A stretch of DNA of 64,000 nt from JAATFS01 sp037145635 (GTDB taxonomy: Bacteria; Pseudomonadota; Gammaproteobacteria; Xanthomonadales; Xanthomonadaceae), in the NCBI GenBank assembly GCA_037145635.1, contig JBBCXB010000001.1, positions 496,001 to 560,000 of the forward strand, written 5' to 3'. Both the position numbers and the translations under genes were made by a program. The notes beneath the pieces are model-generated. The model was given only the letters and a program-made list of their open reading frames with translations, made no database searches and was not told the origin of the DNA. Within the stretch, counting starts at the first letter, position 1. The number at the start of each line of letters is the position of its first letter. Shown here one piece after another: positions 25,712 to 34,593 of this stretch.

Positions 25712-26275
25712 TCAACGCGGGAGCGCGCCGTCGACGTGGGCGGCCTGCATCCAGGCCGGCTCCAGCGCCTCGATCCGGGCGTACACCGGGCAGTCGCGGT
25801 GGTGCGCGCCGGGCAGGTAGCCCAGGCTCATCAGGAACTCGCCGGTGATCTCGCCGCCGGTGAAGCGGAAGGTCTGCTTGAACAGCTTCACCCAGGCCGC
25901 CTTGTCGCGCGGGTGGTGCGCGTCCAGCCACGCCGCGAAGCTGCCGTGGGTGGCGCGCAGGCCCTGGATCACCCCGGCGTTGTGGATCGCCGCCAGCACC
26001 TTCAGGCGGTTGCGGATGATGGCCGGGTCGGCCAGCAGCCGTGCGATGTCCGCCTCGCCGTAGGCGGCGACGGTGTCCACGTCGAAGCCGCCGTAGGCGC
26101 GGCGGAAGCCCTCGCGCTTGCGCAGGATGGTCTCCCAGCTGAGGCCGGCCTGGTTGATCTCCAGCACCAGGCGCTCGAACAGCTCGGCCTCCTGGCGCTG
26201 CGGGAAGCCGTACTCGTGGTCATGGTAGGGACCGTGAACCGGATGCCCCGGCGCGCTGGTGCAATAACCGCTCAT
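25712..26275 (-). CDS. tag: DNA-3-methyladenine glycosylase I
   Basis: A 187-residue base-excision repair enzyme of the HhH superfamily that removes 3-methyladenine from DNA. Zinc-ligand candidates are in place (Cys5, the His pair in YHDHEYG, and the C-terminal HHRDC). The recognition segment LFERLVLEINQAGLSWETIL and the helix NRLKVLAAIHNAG are characteristic. The ATG at 26275 is chosen; the frame continues to a TTG at 26293. It is divergent from algH with 38 bases between starts. Confidence 0.93.
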   Translation of the reverse strand: MSGYCTSAPGHPVHGPYHDHEYGFPQRQEAELFERLVLEINQAGLSWETILRKREGFRRAYGGFDVDTVAAYGEADIARLLADPAIIRNRLKVLAAIHNAGVIQGLRATHGSFAAWLDAHHPRDKAAWVKLFKQTFRFTGGEITGEFLMSLGYLPGAHHRDCPVYARIEALEPAWMQAAHVDGALPR

Positions 26276-26313
26276 CCAGACAGCATAGGCCAACAGGCCC
26301 TAAAATGGTCCCC

Positions 26314-26880
26314 ATGCCCGATGCGACCACCACCCTGACCCAGCAGCTCCTGATCGCGCTCCCGGCGCTGTCCGACCCCAGTTTCTCGCGCAGCGTGGCA
26401 TTGATCTGCCAGCACGACGACAACGGCGCGATGGGGGTGCTGGTCAACCGGCCCTCCGAGTACACGCTGGGCGAGGTCCTGTCGCAGATGGGGATCGAGA
26501 CCGGCGACAGCGCGCTGCGCGAGCAGATCGTGCTCAGCGGCGGCCCGATGCACCCGGAGCGCGGTTTCGTGATCCACGACGACGCCGGCGCCTGGGACTC
26601 CAGCCTGGAGGTCGGCCCCGGGCTGTTCCTGACCACCTCGCGCGACATCCTCGAGGCGATGGCCGCGGGCCGCGGCCCGCGCAACGTGCTGGTCGCGCTG
26701 GGCTGCGCCGGCTGGGGCGCCGGGCAGCTGGAGTTCGAGCTCGGCGAGAACAGCTGGCTCACGGTGCCGTCCGACGCCGAGCTGCTGTTCGGCACGCCGC
26801 TGGAGGAGCGCTGGCAGAGCGCCGCCGGCCGCATCGGCGTGGACCTGTTCCGGCTCACCGACTACAGCGGGCATGCCTGA
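26314..26880 (+). CDS. algH: YqgE/AlgH family protein
   Basis: A 188-residue protein of the UPF0301 family. Features: LTQQLLIALPALSDPSFSRS, NGAMGVLVNRPSEYTLGEVL, LSGGPMHPERGFVIHD, and the C-terminal ALGCAGWGAGQLE. The molecular function is unsettled; in Pseudomonas it was linked to alginate regulation. A possible -10 (TAAAAT, 26301-26306) ends 7 bases before the ATG at 26314, so a very short or absent leader is possible; an ATG at 26305 is an alternative start. It is followed by ruvX with an 8-base overlap, the usual yqgE-yqgF pairing. Confidence 0.93.
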   Translation: MPDATTTLTQQLLIALPALSDPSFSRSVALICQHDDNGAMGVLVNRPSEYTLGEVLSQMGIETGDSALREQIVLSGGPMHPERGFVIHDDAGAWDSSLEVGPGLFLTTSRDILEAMAAGRGPRNVLVALGCAGWGAGQLEFELGENSWLTVPSDAELLFGTPLEERWQSAAGRIGVDLFRLTDYSGHA

Positions 26881-27340
26881 GGCCGCGGCGATCCGCGCCG
26901 ATGCCACGGTGCTCGGCTTCGATGTCGGCTCGCGCCGGATCGGCGTGGCCGTGGGCAGCGCGCTCGGCGCCGGCGCCCGCGCGGTGGCGGTGATCGACGT
27001 GCACGGCAACGGCCCGGACTGGGCTGCGCTGGACCGGCTGCAGCGCGAGTGGCGCCCGCACGGGTTGGTGGTGGGCGACCCGCTCACGCTCGAGGGCGAG
27101 GACCAGCCGGCGCGCCGGCGCGCGCACGCCTTCGCCCGCCAGCTGCAGGCGCGCTACCGGCTGCCGGTGGTGCTGGTGGACGAGCGTTCCAGTTCGGTCG
27201 AGGCCGCGCAACGCTTCGCCGGCGAACGCGCCGAAGGCCGCAAGCGCCGGCGCGATGCCGAGGCGCTGGACGCGATGGCCGCGGCCGTCATCATCGAGCG
27301 CTGGCTGTCCGCGCCCGACCAGGCGCTCCCCCTTTCCTGA
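26873..27340 (+). CDS. ruvX: YqgF/RuvX family Holliday junction resolvase-like nuclease
   Basis: A 155-residue RNase H-fold protein. It has the first catalytic Asp in LGFDVGSRRIGVAVG, the HGLVVGDPLTLEG strand, LVDERSSSVEA with the Glu, and the C-terminal DAEALDAMAAAVIIERWL carrying the last acidic residue. It acts in pre-16S rRNA 5'-end processing in E. coli and was proposed as a resolvase. It overlaps algH by 8 bases and precedes pyrB by 28 bases, so algH-ruvX-pyrB are likely one transcript. Confidence 0.93.
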   Translation: MPEAAAIRADATVLGFDVGSRRIGVAVGSALGAGARAVAVIDVHGNGPDWAALDRLQREWRPHGLVVGDPLTLEGEDQPARRRAHAFARQLQARYRLPVVLVDERSSSVEAAQRFAGERAEGRKRRRDAEALDAMAAAVIIERWLSAPDQALPLS

Positions 27341-27368
27341 TTTCCTCCCGACCTAAAGCGAAGACCCC

Positions 27369-28307
27369 ATGCAACTCGATTCGGACGGACGCCTGCGCCA
27401 CCTGTTGACCCTGGACGGCCTGCCGCGCGCCACGCTGTTGCAGCTGCTCGACCGCGCCGGCCAGATCCGCGACGCCGCGGTCGGGCGCGTCGGCAAGCGC
27501 AGCGTGCTCGGCGGCACCGCGGTGTGCACCCTGTTCTTCGAGCCGTCCACCCGCACCCGCAGCTCGTTCCACCTGGCCGCGCAGCGCCTGGGCGCGGACG
27601 TGCTGAACTTCGATGCCTCCACCTCGTCCACCCGCAAGGGCGAGACCGCGCGCGACACGCTGAAGAACCTGGAGGCGATGGGGGTGCGCGGCTTCGTGGT
27701 GCGCCATCCCGAGGACGGCGCGGTGGAGCGCCTGGTCGAGGCGGCGGGCGAGGGCACCGCGCTGATCAACGCCGGCGACGGACGCAGCGCGCACCCGACC
27801 CAGGGCCTGCTCGACATGCTCACGCTGCGCCAGGCCAAGGGCGGCGATTTCTCCAAGCTCAAGCTGGTCATCGTCGGCGACGTCAAGCATTCGCGCGTGG
27901 CGCGCTCGGACCTGCATGCGCTGCGCACGCTGGGCGCCGGCGAGATCCGCGTGTGCGCGCCGGCGGCGCTGCTGCCGGACGACGACACCCTGGCCGGCTG
28001 CGTGGTCGGCGACGACTTCGACGCCATGCTCGAGGGCGCCGATGCGCTGATGATGCTGCGGCTGCAGCGCGAGCGCATGGAAGAGGGGCTGGTGGCCTCG
28101 CTGGAGGGCTACCACGCCCAGTACGGGCTGACCGCCGAGCGCCTGCGCCGCGCCGCGCCGGATGCGGCGGTGCTGCACCCGGGCCCGATCAACCGAGGCG
28201 TGGAGATCACCGACGAGGTCGCCGACGGCGCGCAGTCGTGGGTGCTGCGCCAGGTCGCCAATGGCGTGGCCGTGCGCATGGCGGTGCTGGAGACGCTGCT
28301 GGGCTGA
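27369..28307 (+). CDS. pyrB: Aspartate carbamoyltransferase catalytic subunit
   Basis: A 312-residue enzyme joining carbamoyl phosphate and aspartate in pyrimidine synthesis. The carbamoyl-phosphate site is FFEPSTRTRSSF; the 80s loop (STSSTRKGETARDTL), GDGRSAHPTQGLLDMLTL and the C-terminal HPGPINRGVEI follow. The NRGVEI ending is that of the Bacillus/Pseudomonas-like class rather than the E. coli class, and no pyrI regulatory subunit follows. No pyrC' (inactive dihydroorotase) is next to it either. Confidence 0.96.
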   Translation: MQLDSDGRLRHLLTLDGLPRATLLQLLDRAGQIRDAAVGRVGKRSVLGGTAVCTLFFEPSTRTRSSFHLAAQRLGADVLNFDASTSSTRKGETARDTLKNLEAMGVRGFVVRHPEDGAVERLVEAAGEGTALINAGDGRSAHPTQGLLDMLTLRQAKGGDFSKLKLVIVGDVKHSRVARSDLHALRTLGAGEIRVCAPAALLPDDDTLAGCVVGDDFDAMLEGADALMMLRLQRERMEEGLVASLEGYHAQYGLTAERLRRAAPDAAVLHPGPINRGVEITDEVADGAQSWVLRQVANGVAVRMAVLETLLG

Positions 28308-28368
28308 ACGCCCGCGGGTGGCCGTCGGCGCTCTCGGCCCGGCTTCCCGAGCCGCCCGGAGCCCCTGC

Positions 28369-28394
28369 CCGCCGGCGCAGCGTTGCGCCGGCGG
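28369..28394 (+). terminator. Strong GC hairpin after pyrB
   Basis: A perfect 11-base-pair stem (CCGCCGGCGCA and TGCGCCGGCGG) with a 4-base loop, about 60 bases after the pyrB stop. There is no T-run on either strand, so if it ends transcription it is not a classical intrinsic terminator. Confidence 0.45.
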
Positions 28395-28522
28395 ACGCGG
28401 CGTCGCCGGGGCGGCGCGTGGCGTCCGGGCGCCGGGACGCGGCGTGGCAGGACCTATGGCAGGGCCCCGGCCGGGGCCGCGCTCGCTATGATCGGGCGTC
28501 CCCCCGCCGTCGAACGAGATCG

Positions 28523-30511
28523 ATGACCCTTGCCCTGCGTCGCGGCCTGTTCGCCGCCCTCTGCCTGGCCGCTGCCGCCCCGGCCGCCGCCGTCCCCGCT
28601 TCCGCGCCGGCCGCCGCCGGCGGCGGCTTCGATCCGCTGGCGCTGTTCGCGCCGCTGCAACTGCCGCAAGCGGCCACCGCCTACCGCGGCGGTGGCGGGC
28701 AGCCGGGCCCGCTGTTCTGGCAGAACCGGGCCGACTACGACCTGCAGGCCACGCTCGACACGGTTGCGCATACGCTGAGCGGCGAGGCCGCCATCACCTA
28801 CACCAACCACAGCCCGGACACGCTGGACGTGCTGTGGCTGCAGCTGGACCAGAACCTGTACCGGGCCGACTCGCGTGCCGCCGCCAGCCGCCCGTCGCGG
28901 CGCACCCAGACCACCGAGGGCCTGCAGATCGCCGCGGTCGAGGTCGAGGCCGGCGGCCGCCGCCTGCCGGCGCACTACCTGATCGACGACACCCGCATGC
29001 GCGTGGACCTGCCGCAGCCGCTCGCCGGCCAGGGCCAGGCGCTGACCCTGCACATCCGCTACCGCTACGCCCTGCCCGGGACCTGGGGCGGGCGCACGGC
29101 GGTCACGCCCAGCCGCAACGGCGAGATCTTCGAGATCGCGCAGTGGTACCCGCGCATGGCGGTCTACGACGACCTGCGGGGCTGGGATACCCAGCCCTAC
29201 CTGGGCTCGGAGTTCTACCTGGAGTACGGCAGTTTCGACTATGCGGTCACCGTGCCGGCCGGCTTCGTGGTCGCCGGCTCCGGCGAGCTGGTCAACCCGG
29301 ACGCGGTGCTCAGCCCGCTGCAGCGCCGGCGCCTGCAGCAGGCGCGCGGCAGCGACCGCACGGTGCTGATCCGCACGCCCGAGGAGGTCGCCGCCGAGGT
29401 CGCGCACCGCGATCCCGCCGCACCGCGCACCTGGCGCTTCCACATGGACCATACCCGCGACGTGGCCTTCGCCGCCTCGCCGGCGTTCGTCTGGGACGCG
29501 GCCCGCATCAACCTGCCACAGGGCCGGCACGCGCTGGCGATGTCGGTGTACCCGGTCGAGGGCGTGGGCGCGGACAAGTGGGCCCGCTCCACCGAGTACG
29601 TGAAGGGGGCGATCGAGCATTTCTCGCAGTGGTACCCGTATCCGTGGCCGGCCGCGGTGAACCTGGGCGGGCACGGGGCCGGCATGGAATACCCGGGCAT
29701 CGTCTTCGACGGTTTCGAGGACGCCGGCAAGGAGCTGTTCTGGATCACCGCGCACGAGCTGGGCCACGGCTGGTTCCCGATGATCGTCGGCTCCAACGAG
29801 CGCCGCCATGCGTTCATGGACGAGGGCTTCAACACCTTCATCGACGTCTACGCGTCGGACGCCTTCAACGGCGGCGAGTACGGGCCCAAGCGCGACAGCG
29901 AGTACGCCCCCGACGGCGGCAACCCGGTGGACGAGATCCTGCCGCTGCTGGCCGACGCCCAGGCGCCGACGCTGATGGACACCGCCGATGCCACCAGCGA
30001 GAAGTACCGCCACCCGCTGACCTACTTCAAGGGCGCGCTTGGCCTGGTGCTGCTGCGCGAGCAGATCCTGGGGCCGGACCGCTTCGACCCGGCGTTCCGC
30101 AAGTACATCGCCACCTGGGCCTACAAGCACCCGACGCCGTCGGACTTCTTCCGGCTGATGGAGAGCGAGGCCGGCGAGGACCTGTCGTGGTGGTGGCGCG
30201 GGTGGTACCTCAACAACTGGCAGCTGGACATGGGCATCGCCGAGGCGCACTACGTGGACCACGACCCTGCCAAGGGCGCGGTGGTCACGCTGTCGAGCCG
30301 GCAGAAGCTGGTGATGCCGGCCACGTTGCGCGTCGACCTGGCCGACGGCAGCCACGTCGACCGGCGCGTGCCGGTGGAGGCATGGCTGCAGCAGACCGCG
30401 CCGAAGGTGAGCCTGCCCACCACGCAGAAGATCCTGCACGTCACGCTCGACCCCGACGCCAAGCTGCCCGATGCCGACCGCAGCAACAACCGCGTGGACG
30501 CGGTGGGCTAG
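28523..30511 (+). CDS. Exported M1 family metallopeptidase
   Basis: A 662-residue protein with a signal peptide (MTLALRRGLFAALCLAAAAP, Ala-rich, cleavage near residue 25). The catalytic zinc site is HELGH (His411, Glu412, His415) and Glu434 in FMDEGFNTF, the HExxH-x18-E spacing of gluzincins. The exopeptidase motif GxMEN is replaced by GAGMEYPG just upstream, as in a branch of M1 proteins found in gammaproteobacteria and Bacteroidetes, so true aminopeptidase specificity is uncertain. The N-terminal part (about 65-270) is the M1 beta-sandwich. It is probably periplasmic or secreted. The frame is open far upstream through pyrB, but the ATG at 28523 with the signal peptide is clearly the start. 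Confidence 0.92.
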   Translation: MTLALRRGLFAALCLAAAAPAAAVPASAPAAAGGGFDPLALFAPLQLPQAATAYRGGGGQPGPLFWQNRADYDLQATLDTVAHTLSGEAAITYTNHSPDTLDVLWLQLDQNLYRADSRAAASRPSRRTQTTEGLQIAAVEVEAGGRRLPAHYLIDDTRMRVDLPQPLAGQGQALTLHIRYRYALPGTWGGRTAVTPSRNGEIFEIAQWYPRMAVYDDLRGWDTQPYLGSEFYLEYGSFDYAVTVPAGFVVAGSGELVNPDAVLSPLQRRRLQQARGSDRTVLIRTPEEVAAEVAHRDPAAPRTWRFHMDHTRDVAFAASPAFVWDAARINLPQGRHALAMSVYPVEGVGADKWARSTEYVKGAIEHFSQWYPYPWPAAVNLGGHGAGMEYPGIVFDGFEDAGKELFWITAHELGHGWFPMIVGSNERRHAFMDEGFNTFIDVYASDAFNGGEYGPKRDSEYAPDGGNPVDEILPLLADAQAPTLMDTADATSEKYRHPLTYFKGALGLVLLREQILGPDRFDPAFRKYIATWAYKHPTPSDFFRLMESEAGEDLSWWWRGWYLNNWQLDMGIAEAHYVDHDPAKGAVVTLSSRQKLVMPATLRVDLADGSHVDRRVPVEAWLQQTAPKVSLPTTQKILHVTLDPDAKLPDADRSNNRVDAVG

Positions 30512-30709
30512 CGAGGCCGGTGCCGGCGGCGTTCGGCGGAAGGCGCGGTCAGGCCCCGCACGGGTCGCGGTATGGCGGGAGGAAGCGCCGGGCGGTCCCT
30601 GCCTGAGCGGGAGGGCGCCGGCGGCCGCACGAAGGGCCGGCCGGTTCGTGCCGGTGCGCCTGCGGGGCGGGCGCTGCTTCGGGCGCAGGGCATCGGATTC
30701 GATGACTCG

Positions 30710-30743
30710 AAAAAAAGAGCGGCCGCAGGATCTGCGGCCGCTC
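30710..30743 (-). terminator. Rho-independent terminator of the secreted serine protease gene
   Basis: A perfect 12-base-pair stem (30717-30728 with 30732-30743, loop GAT) followed on the minus strand by seven T (30716-30710). It lies about 30 bases after the stop of the minus-strand protease gene, which it must terminate. On the plus strand there is no T-run, so it does not serve the M1 gene. Confidence 0.92.
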
Positions 30744-30774
30744 GGTCTCGCAACGGCGATCTCGAACCCGGGGC

Positions 30775-32154
30775 TTACGGGCCCAGGTAGGTCTGGATCG
30801 TGGAGTACACGTCCGAGAAGCGCGAGTAGTAGTCCGGATCGCTCTGCGCGGTGCAGAACGAATAGCCGCCGTACAGGCCGCCGCGCAGCTGGTAGTTGCC
30901 GGATGTGGTGGTGAACAGGGCCGAGCCGGACGAGCCGCCTTCGGTGGTGCCGTCGGTCCACCGCACCTGGTACAGCGGCGACTTGCCGTCGAGGGTGGTG
31001 GAGAGCGCGGTGACCGTGCCCAGCGAGTACTTCTTCACGTCGCCCGACGGGTGGTGGATGCCCTCGATCGCGGTGCCGGTGGCGGTGATCGCGGTGCTGC
31101 TCCAGCCGGCGTAGAAGGTGCCCGACGGCGGCGCGCTCTTGAGTTCCAGCAGCGCGGTGTCGCGGGTGGTGTTGGCATGGCGCAGGTAGGCGCCGCCCGA
31201 CAGCGTCACCGCCGAGGAGCTGACCGTGTTGCCATTGCAGGTCGCCGCGTCGTACAGCCAGTAGGTCTGCAGCGTGTTGGCCACGGTCTGGGTGCTGATG
31301 CAGTGCGCCGCGGTCCAGAACAACGCGCGCTTGGGCGAGTTGCTGTTGTTCAGCAGCGTGCCGGTGCACAGGTAGGAGCCGCCGCTCTGCGTGAACACCA
31401 TGCGCGCCACGGCCTTGGACGCATTGGTGAAGCCGGTGCTGGGATTGCTGCGGCAGACCACGTCGTTCTGGCACGAGTCGCTCTCGCCGATGGCGATGCG
31501 CAGCATGTCGCGGGTGCTGGCGGTGGGGCTGATGTCCAGGTGCGAAAGCTGCGGGATCTTCAGGCTGAAGTTCTCCGGGTACTGGCCCGCCGGCAGTGCG
31601 ATTTCCACCAGCAGCGTGGCGCCGTCCACCGTCGGCGACCAGCCGGCCTCGCTGCCGGCGAAGCTGGCACCGGACTGCTCGAACACGCGCCCGTCGTCGC
31701 CGGCGAAGCGCAGCGTCACCTGGTCGGGCTGGCCCGCGCCGGTGCCCTTGAGCTGCAGGGCCGCGCGCAGCGACGCCGCGTTGGCCGAGGTGATCTTGAA
31801 CGTGGCCACCCGCGAGCCGTCGGCGGCGGTCTGCCAGTCGAGCTTGCCCAGGTTGACCGTGGGCTGCGCCACGTTGCGTGCGAAGCCGATCTGCAGCGGC
31901 TGGCCGTGCTTGACCTGCTGGATGCGGCGCTGCTTCACGTTCGACAGTTCGGTGGCGGTAGGCGCGGCCAGGTTGACGGCCTGGGTGGGCAGGGTGGCGC
32001 GGCCGAGTTTGGCGGACTGCAGCTCGGCGGCACCGAGCCTGGCGGCCTGGGGCGCGGTGGTCACCGGTTCGGTCTTCATCTCCTGCGGCGCGGCCAGCGC
32101 GGAGCCGGACAGTGCGGAGAACAGGGCAAGGTAAAGCGCGTTCTTGCGATTCAT
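30775..32154 (-). CDS. Secreted trypsin-like serine protease with pro-region (lysyl endopeptidase-like)
   Basis: A 459-residue preproprotein. The signal peptide (MNRKNALYLALFSALSGSALA) is followed by a pro-region of about 190 residues and then a chymotrypsin-fold catalytic domain. The triad is visible: His284 in LFWTAAHC, Asp332 in TTRDTALLEL and Ser409 in TEGGSSGSALF. Several cysteines in and before the catalytic domain would make disulfides, as in Achromobacter/Lysobacter lysyl endopeptidases (family S1), the closest type I recognise; specificity is not proven. The ATG at 32154 is preferred, because AAGGA sits six bases before it; the ATG at 32160 has no room for it. A strong intrinsic terminator follows. 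Confidence 0.9.
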   Translation of the reverse strand: MNRKNALYLALFSALSGSALAAPQEMKTEPVTTAPQAARLGAAELQSAKLGRATLPTQAVNLAAPTATELSNVKQRRIQQVKHGQPLQIGFARNVAQPTVNLGKLDWQTAADGSRVATFKITSANAASLRAALQLKGTGAGQPDQVTLRFAGDDGRVFEQSGASFAGSEAGWSPTVDGATLLVEIALPAGQYPENFSLKIPQLSHLDISPTASTRDMLRIAIGESDSCQNDVVCRSNPSTGFTNASKAVARMVFTQSGGSYLCTGTLLNNSNSPKRALFWTAAHCISTQTVANTLQTYWLYDAATCNGNTVSSSAVTLSGGAYLRHANTTRDTALLELKSAPPSGTFYAGWSSTAITATGTAIEGIHHPSGDVKKYSLGTVTALSTTLDGKSPLYQVRWTDGTTEGGSSGSALFTTTSGNYQLRGGLYGGYSFCTAQSDPDYYSRFSDVYSTIQTYLGP

Positions 32155-32630
32155 GGACATTCCTTGGGTTCATGGGAACTACGGCAATCCCCCTGCGGGG
32201 GCAGGAGAAGGCGTCCGCCACATCCGTGGCGTCCGACGAGCCTACCGAAGGATCCAAGCTGAAGTTGTGCTTAAAGTCTCGTTGCAGCGGCAACAAATAT
32301 CGCAGTGCATGACATGCGCCGAGCCGATCCCGGCTGCCGGCGTGCAGTTCGTTTGCTTTCGGTGAAGGGCGCGGCCCGCAGGCCCGCCGTGCGGGCGCAG
32401 GCGTGCGGATGCACCTCCACATGGCCCCGGCGCTGTCCCGCGACAGCCGGTCCTGTCCCTTTCCGCTGTCCTGCCGGGCGAATGCCGCCGCCGGTCTAAG
32501 TTCGGCATCGCGCCGATTGTGCCGCCGCCGCGCACGGCCGAAGAATGCGCACGGCCCCCACGCCCCGTGCCGCCGCTGCGCCGATGCCGGACAGCGTGCC
32601 GCACCCCTGCTCGACTGGGAGACACACCGC
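32155..32630. other. Divergent regulatory region between protease and pectate lyase genes
   Basis: 476 bases without a credible gene. The part near 32260-32310 is the least GC-rich (AAGTTGTGCTTAAAGTC, CAACAAATATCGCAG) and probably holds the protease promoter on the minus strand. I looked for a Clp/CRP-type TGTGA-N6-TCACA site, because such exoenzyme genes are often Clp-controlled in Xanthomonas, and did not find a good one. Confidence 0.5.
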
Positions 32631-33695
32631 ATGAAAATCCATCCGCTCCAGGGCGCCCTGGCGCTCGCGCTGGCTTCGGCCGCCGCGCCGGCCGCCGCCG
32701 GTCCCGTGGGCTACGGCGCCGCCACCACCGGCGGCGGCAACGCCGTGGCGGTCAACGTCGCCACGCTGGAGGCCGCGCAGGCCGCCGTCGACGGCTACAG
32801 CGGCAGCGGCGGCCTGGTGCTCAACTACACCGGCCGCTTCGACTTCGGCACGCTCACCGACGTCTGCGCGCAGTGGAAGCGGCCGGCCCAGATCCTGCAG
32901 ATCAAGAACAAGAGCCACATCACCCTCAAGGGGGCCGACGGCTCCTCGGCCAACTTCGGCGTGCGCGTGGTGGGCGACGCGCACAACGTGATCGTCCGCA
33001 ACATGACCATCGGGCTGCTGCCCGGCGGCGAGGACGCCGATTCGATCTCGCTGGAGGGCAACTCCACCGGGCAGCCGTCCAACATCTGGATCGACCACAA
33101 CACCCTCTTCGCGTCGCTGACCCATTGCGAGGGCGCCGGCGACGCGTCGTTCGACGGCGGGATCGACATGAAGAAGGGGGTCCACCACGTGACCGTGTCC
33201 TACAACTACATCCACGACTACCAGAAGGTGGCGCTCAACGGCTTCAGCGACAGCGACACCGCCAACGCCGCCGCGCGCACCACCTACCACCACAACCGCT
33301 ACGAGAACGTGCAGTCGCGCCTGCCGCTGCAGCGCCGCGGGCTCAGCCACATCTACAACAACTACTTCAACAACGTCACCACGTCGGGCATCAATGTGCG
33401 CATGGGCGGGGTGGCGCTGATCGAGTCGAACTACTTCGAGAACGTCAACAACCCGGTGACCTCGCGCGACAGCAGCGAGATCGGCTACTGGGACCTGATC
33501 AACAACTTCATCGGCGGCGGCATCACCTGGACGGTGCCGGAGAGCACCAGCAAGCCCTACGCCAATGCCACCACCTGGATCTCGTCCAAGGCGTTCCCCG
33601 AGCCGCTGGGTTACGTCTACGCGGTCACGCCGGCGGCCCAGGTCAAGGCCCGGGTGATCGCCACGGCGGGGGCTGGCACCGGGCTGGCGGAGTAG
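32631..33695 (+). CDS. Secreted pectate lyase, polysaccharide lyase family 1
   Basis: A 354-residue enzyme that cleaves polygalacturonate by calcium-dependent beta-elimination. The signal peptide is MKIHPLQGALALALASAAAP with cleavage after AAA. The parallel beta-helix carries the PL1 signatures: IWIDHNTLF, then DASFDGGIDMKKGVHHVTVS with the calcium-binding Asp residues, and QSRLPLQRRGLSHIYNN containing the conserved R-x-P-x-x-R-type catalytic Arg region. The ATG at 32631 follows GGGAGA by eight bases. It suggests plant material as a nutrient source or host. Confidence 0.95.
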   Translation: MKIHPLQGALALALASAAAPAAAGPVGYGAATTGGGNAVAVNVATLEAAQAAVDGYSGSGGLVLNYTGRFDFGTLTDVCAQWKRPAQILQIKNKSHITLKGADGSSANFGVRVVGDAHNVIVRNMTIGLLPGGEDADSISLEGNSTGQPSNIWIDHNTLFASLTHCEGAGDASFDGGIDMKKGVHHVTVSYNYIHDYQKVALNGFSDSDTANAAARTTYHHNRYENVQSRLPLQRRGLSHIYNNYFNNVTTSGINVRMGGVALIESNYFENVNNPVTSRDSSEIGYWDLINNFIGGGITWTVPESTSKPYANATTWISSKAFPEPLGYVYAVTPAAQVKARVIATAGAGTGLAE

Positions 33696-34057
33696 GGCGG
33701 CGGCGGGCCGTGGCCAGGCGCGCGGTTCGAATTCAGCGATGTGGACGCCAGCCCGCCCGGCGCGACCTCGATCACAGCCTGCCCGCTCCCGGCCGGCCGG
33801 GACTCAAGCCGGCGGTCGCAGCGCCGCTATTGCCCTTGCGGACGGCACGCGGACGCGTGTTGCCCGCAAGGTTCAGCGTGACGCACGGCCAGGGCACCTG
33901 CCCGCGTACCGGCAGGCGCATGGCTCGATCCGCGAGGAGCGTGCCATGCCGAACGCGCCCCGGCGCGGCCGGGCAACGGGCCGCTGCACGTCGAACACGG
34001 AAGTGGATGTCCCCATCAACCAGGGCCAGGTGGCCGATCTGACAGGAAAGGAAAACG
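33696..34057. other. Intergenic region with no recognised feature
   Basis: 362 bases between the pectate lyase stop and the small exported protein. Open frames here translate to Arg/Pro/Ala-rich sequence typical of high-GC non-coding DNA. It should contain the promoter of the downstream gene; no clear motif was found. Confidence 0.5.
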
Positions 34058-34372
34058 ATGATGAAGAACACGATGACGGCCGCAGTGGCGGCGCTGGCGC
34101 TCGGCATGCTGGCGGTGGTGCCGCTCGCGGGTGCCAAGGACAAGCTGGACAAGAGCGTGCACCAGGACGGCCACGATCTCGACAAGGACTTCAAGCACGA
34201 CGCCAAGGCCGTGGGCAAGGGTGCGGACCGCGACGTCAAGGACGTCAACCAGGCGGTCGATGACGGCGTCGACCACGACGCCAAGGAAGTCGACAAGGCG
34301 GCCAAGCACGACAATGCCGAGCGCCACCGCATCGACAAGAAGATCGACAAGGAAGCCAAGAAGATCTTCTGA
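34058..34372 (+). CDS. Small exported highly charged protein
   Basis: 104 residues: a signal peptide (MMKNTMTAAVAALALGMLAV, cleavage near AGA-KD) and then about 78 residues almost free of hydrophobic residues, rich in Asp, Lys and His with a recurring pattern (KHDAKAV, DRDVKDV, DHDAKEVDKAAKHD). It is probably an extended or amphipathic-helical periplasmic protein, resembling LEA-like or apolipoprotein-like stress proteins in composition only. AGGAAAGG precedes the start. No family recognised. A hairpin terminator follows at 34401. Confidence 0.75.
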   Translation: MMKNTMTAAVAALALGMLAVVPLAGAKDKLDKSVHQDGHDLDKDFKHDAKAVGKGADRDVKDVNQAVDDGVDHDAKEVDKAAKHDNAERHRIDKKIDKEAKKIF

Positions 34373-34400
34373 GCTTCCGCAGCGCTTCAGCGCTTCGTGC

Positions 34401-34424
34401 AAGGCCCGCCATCGTGCGGGCCTT
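34401..34424 (+). terminator. Hairpin terminator of the small exported protein gene
   Basis: AAGGCCCGC and GCGGGCCTT form a perfect 9-base-pair stem with a 6-base loop, 28 bases after the stop codon. Only two T at the end of the stem and a short T-poor tail follow, a form often seen in high-GC genomes. Confidence 0.7.
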
Positions 34425-34593
34425 CGCATGAGAGGCGTGGCCGCTCCACGTGGCCCGGGCGCCGGCGAAGATTCGCCGCAGGGGCGGCGGCGCGCCGGCG
34501 CCGGCGGGCGCCCTCCGGCCGCCGCCGTGCCGGAAGGCGCACGCCGCGCGCCGACGCGGTATCGTGTCGCGTTTCCGACTGCCGACCCTGCCG

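Noticed and set aside
26301..26306. TAAAAT before algH as proof of a leaderless transcript
   Set aside because: The -10 is plausible but no convincing -35 lies at the right distance, so it is mentioned only as a possibility under algH.
27524..28522. An upstream extension of the M1 peptidase frame through pyrB
   Set aside because: Arg/Gly-rich shadow in another frame of pyrB; the signal peptide at 28523 marks the real start.
28454..32632. A 1392-codon minus-strand open frame across the M1 peptidase and protease genes
   Set aside because: Covers clear genes in other frames, and the translation is low-complexity; codon-bias artefact.
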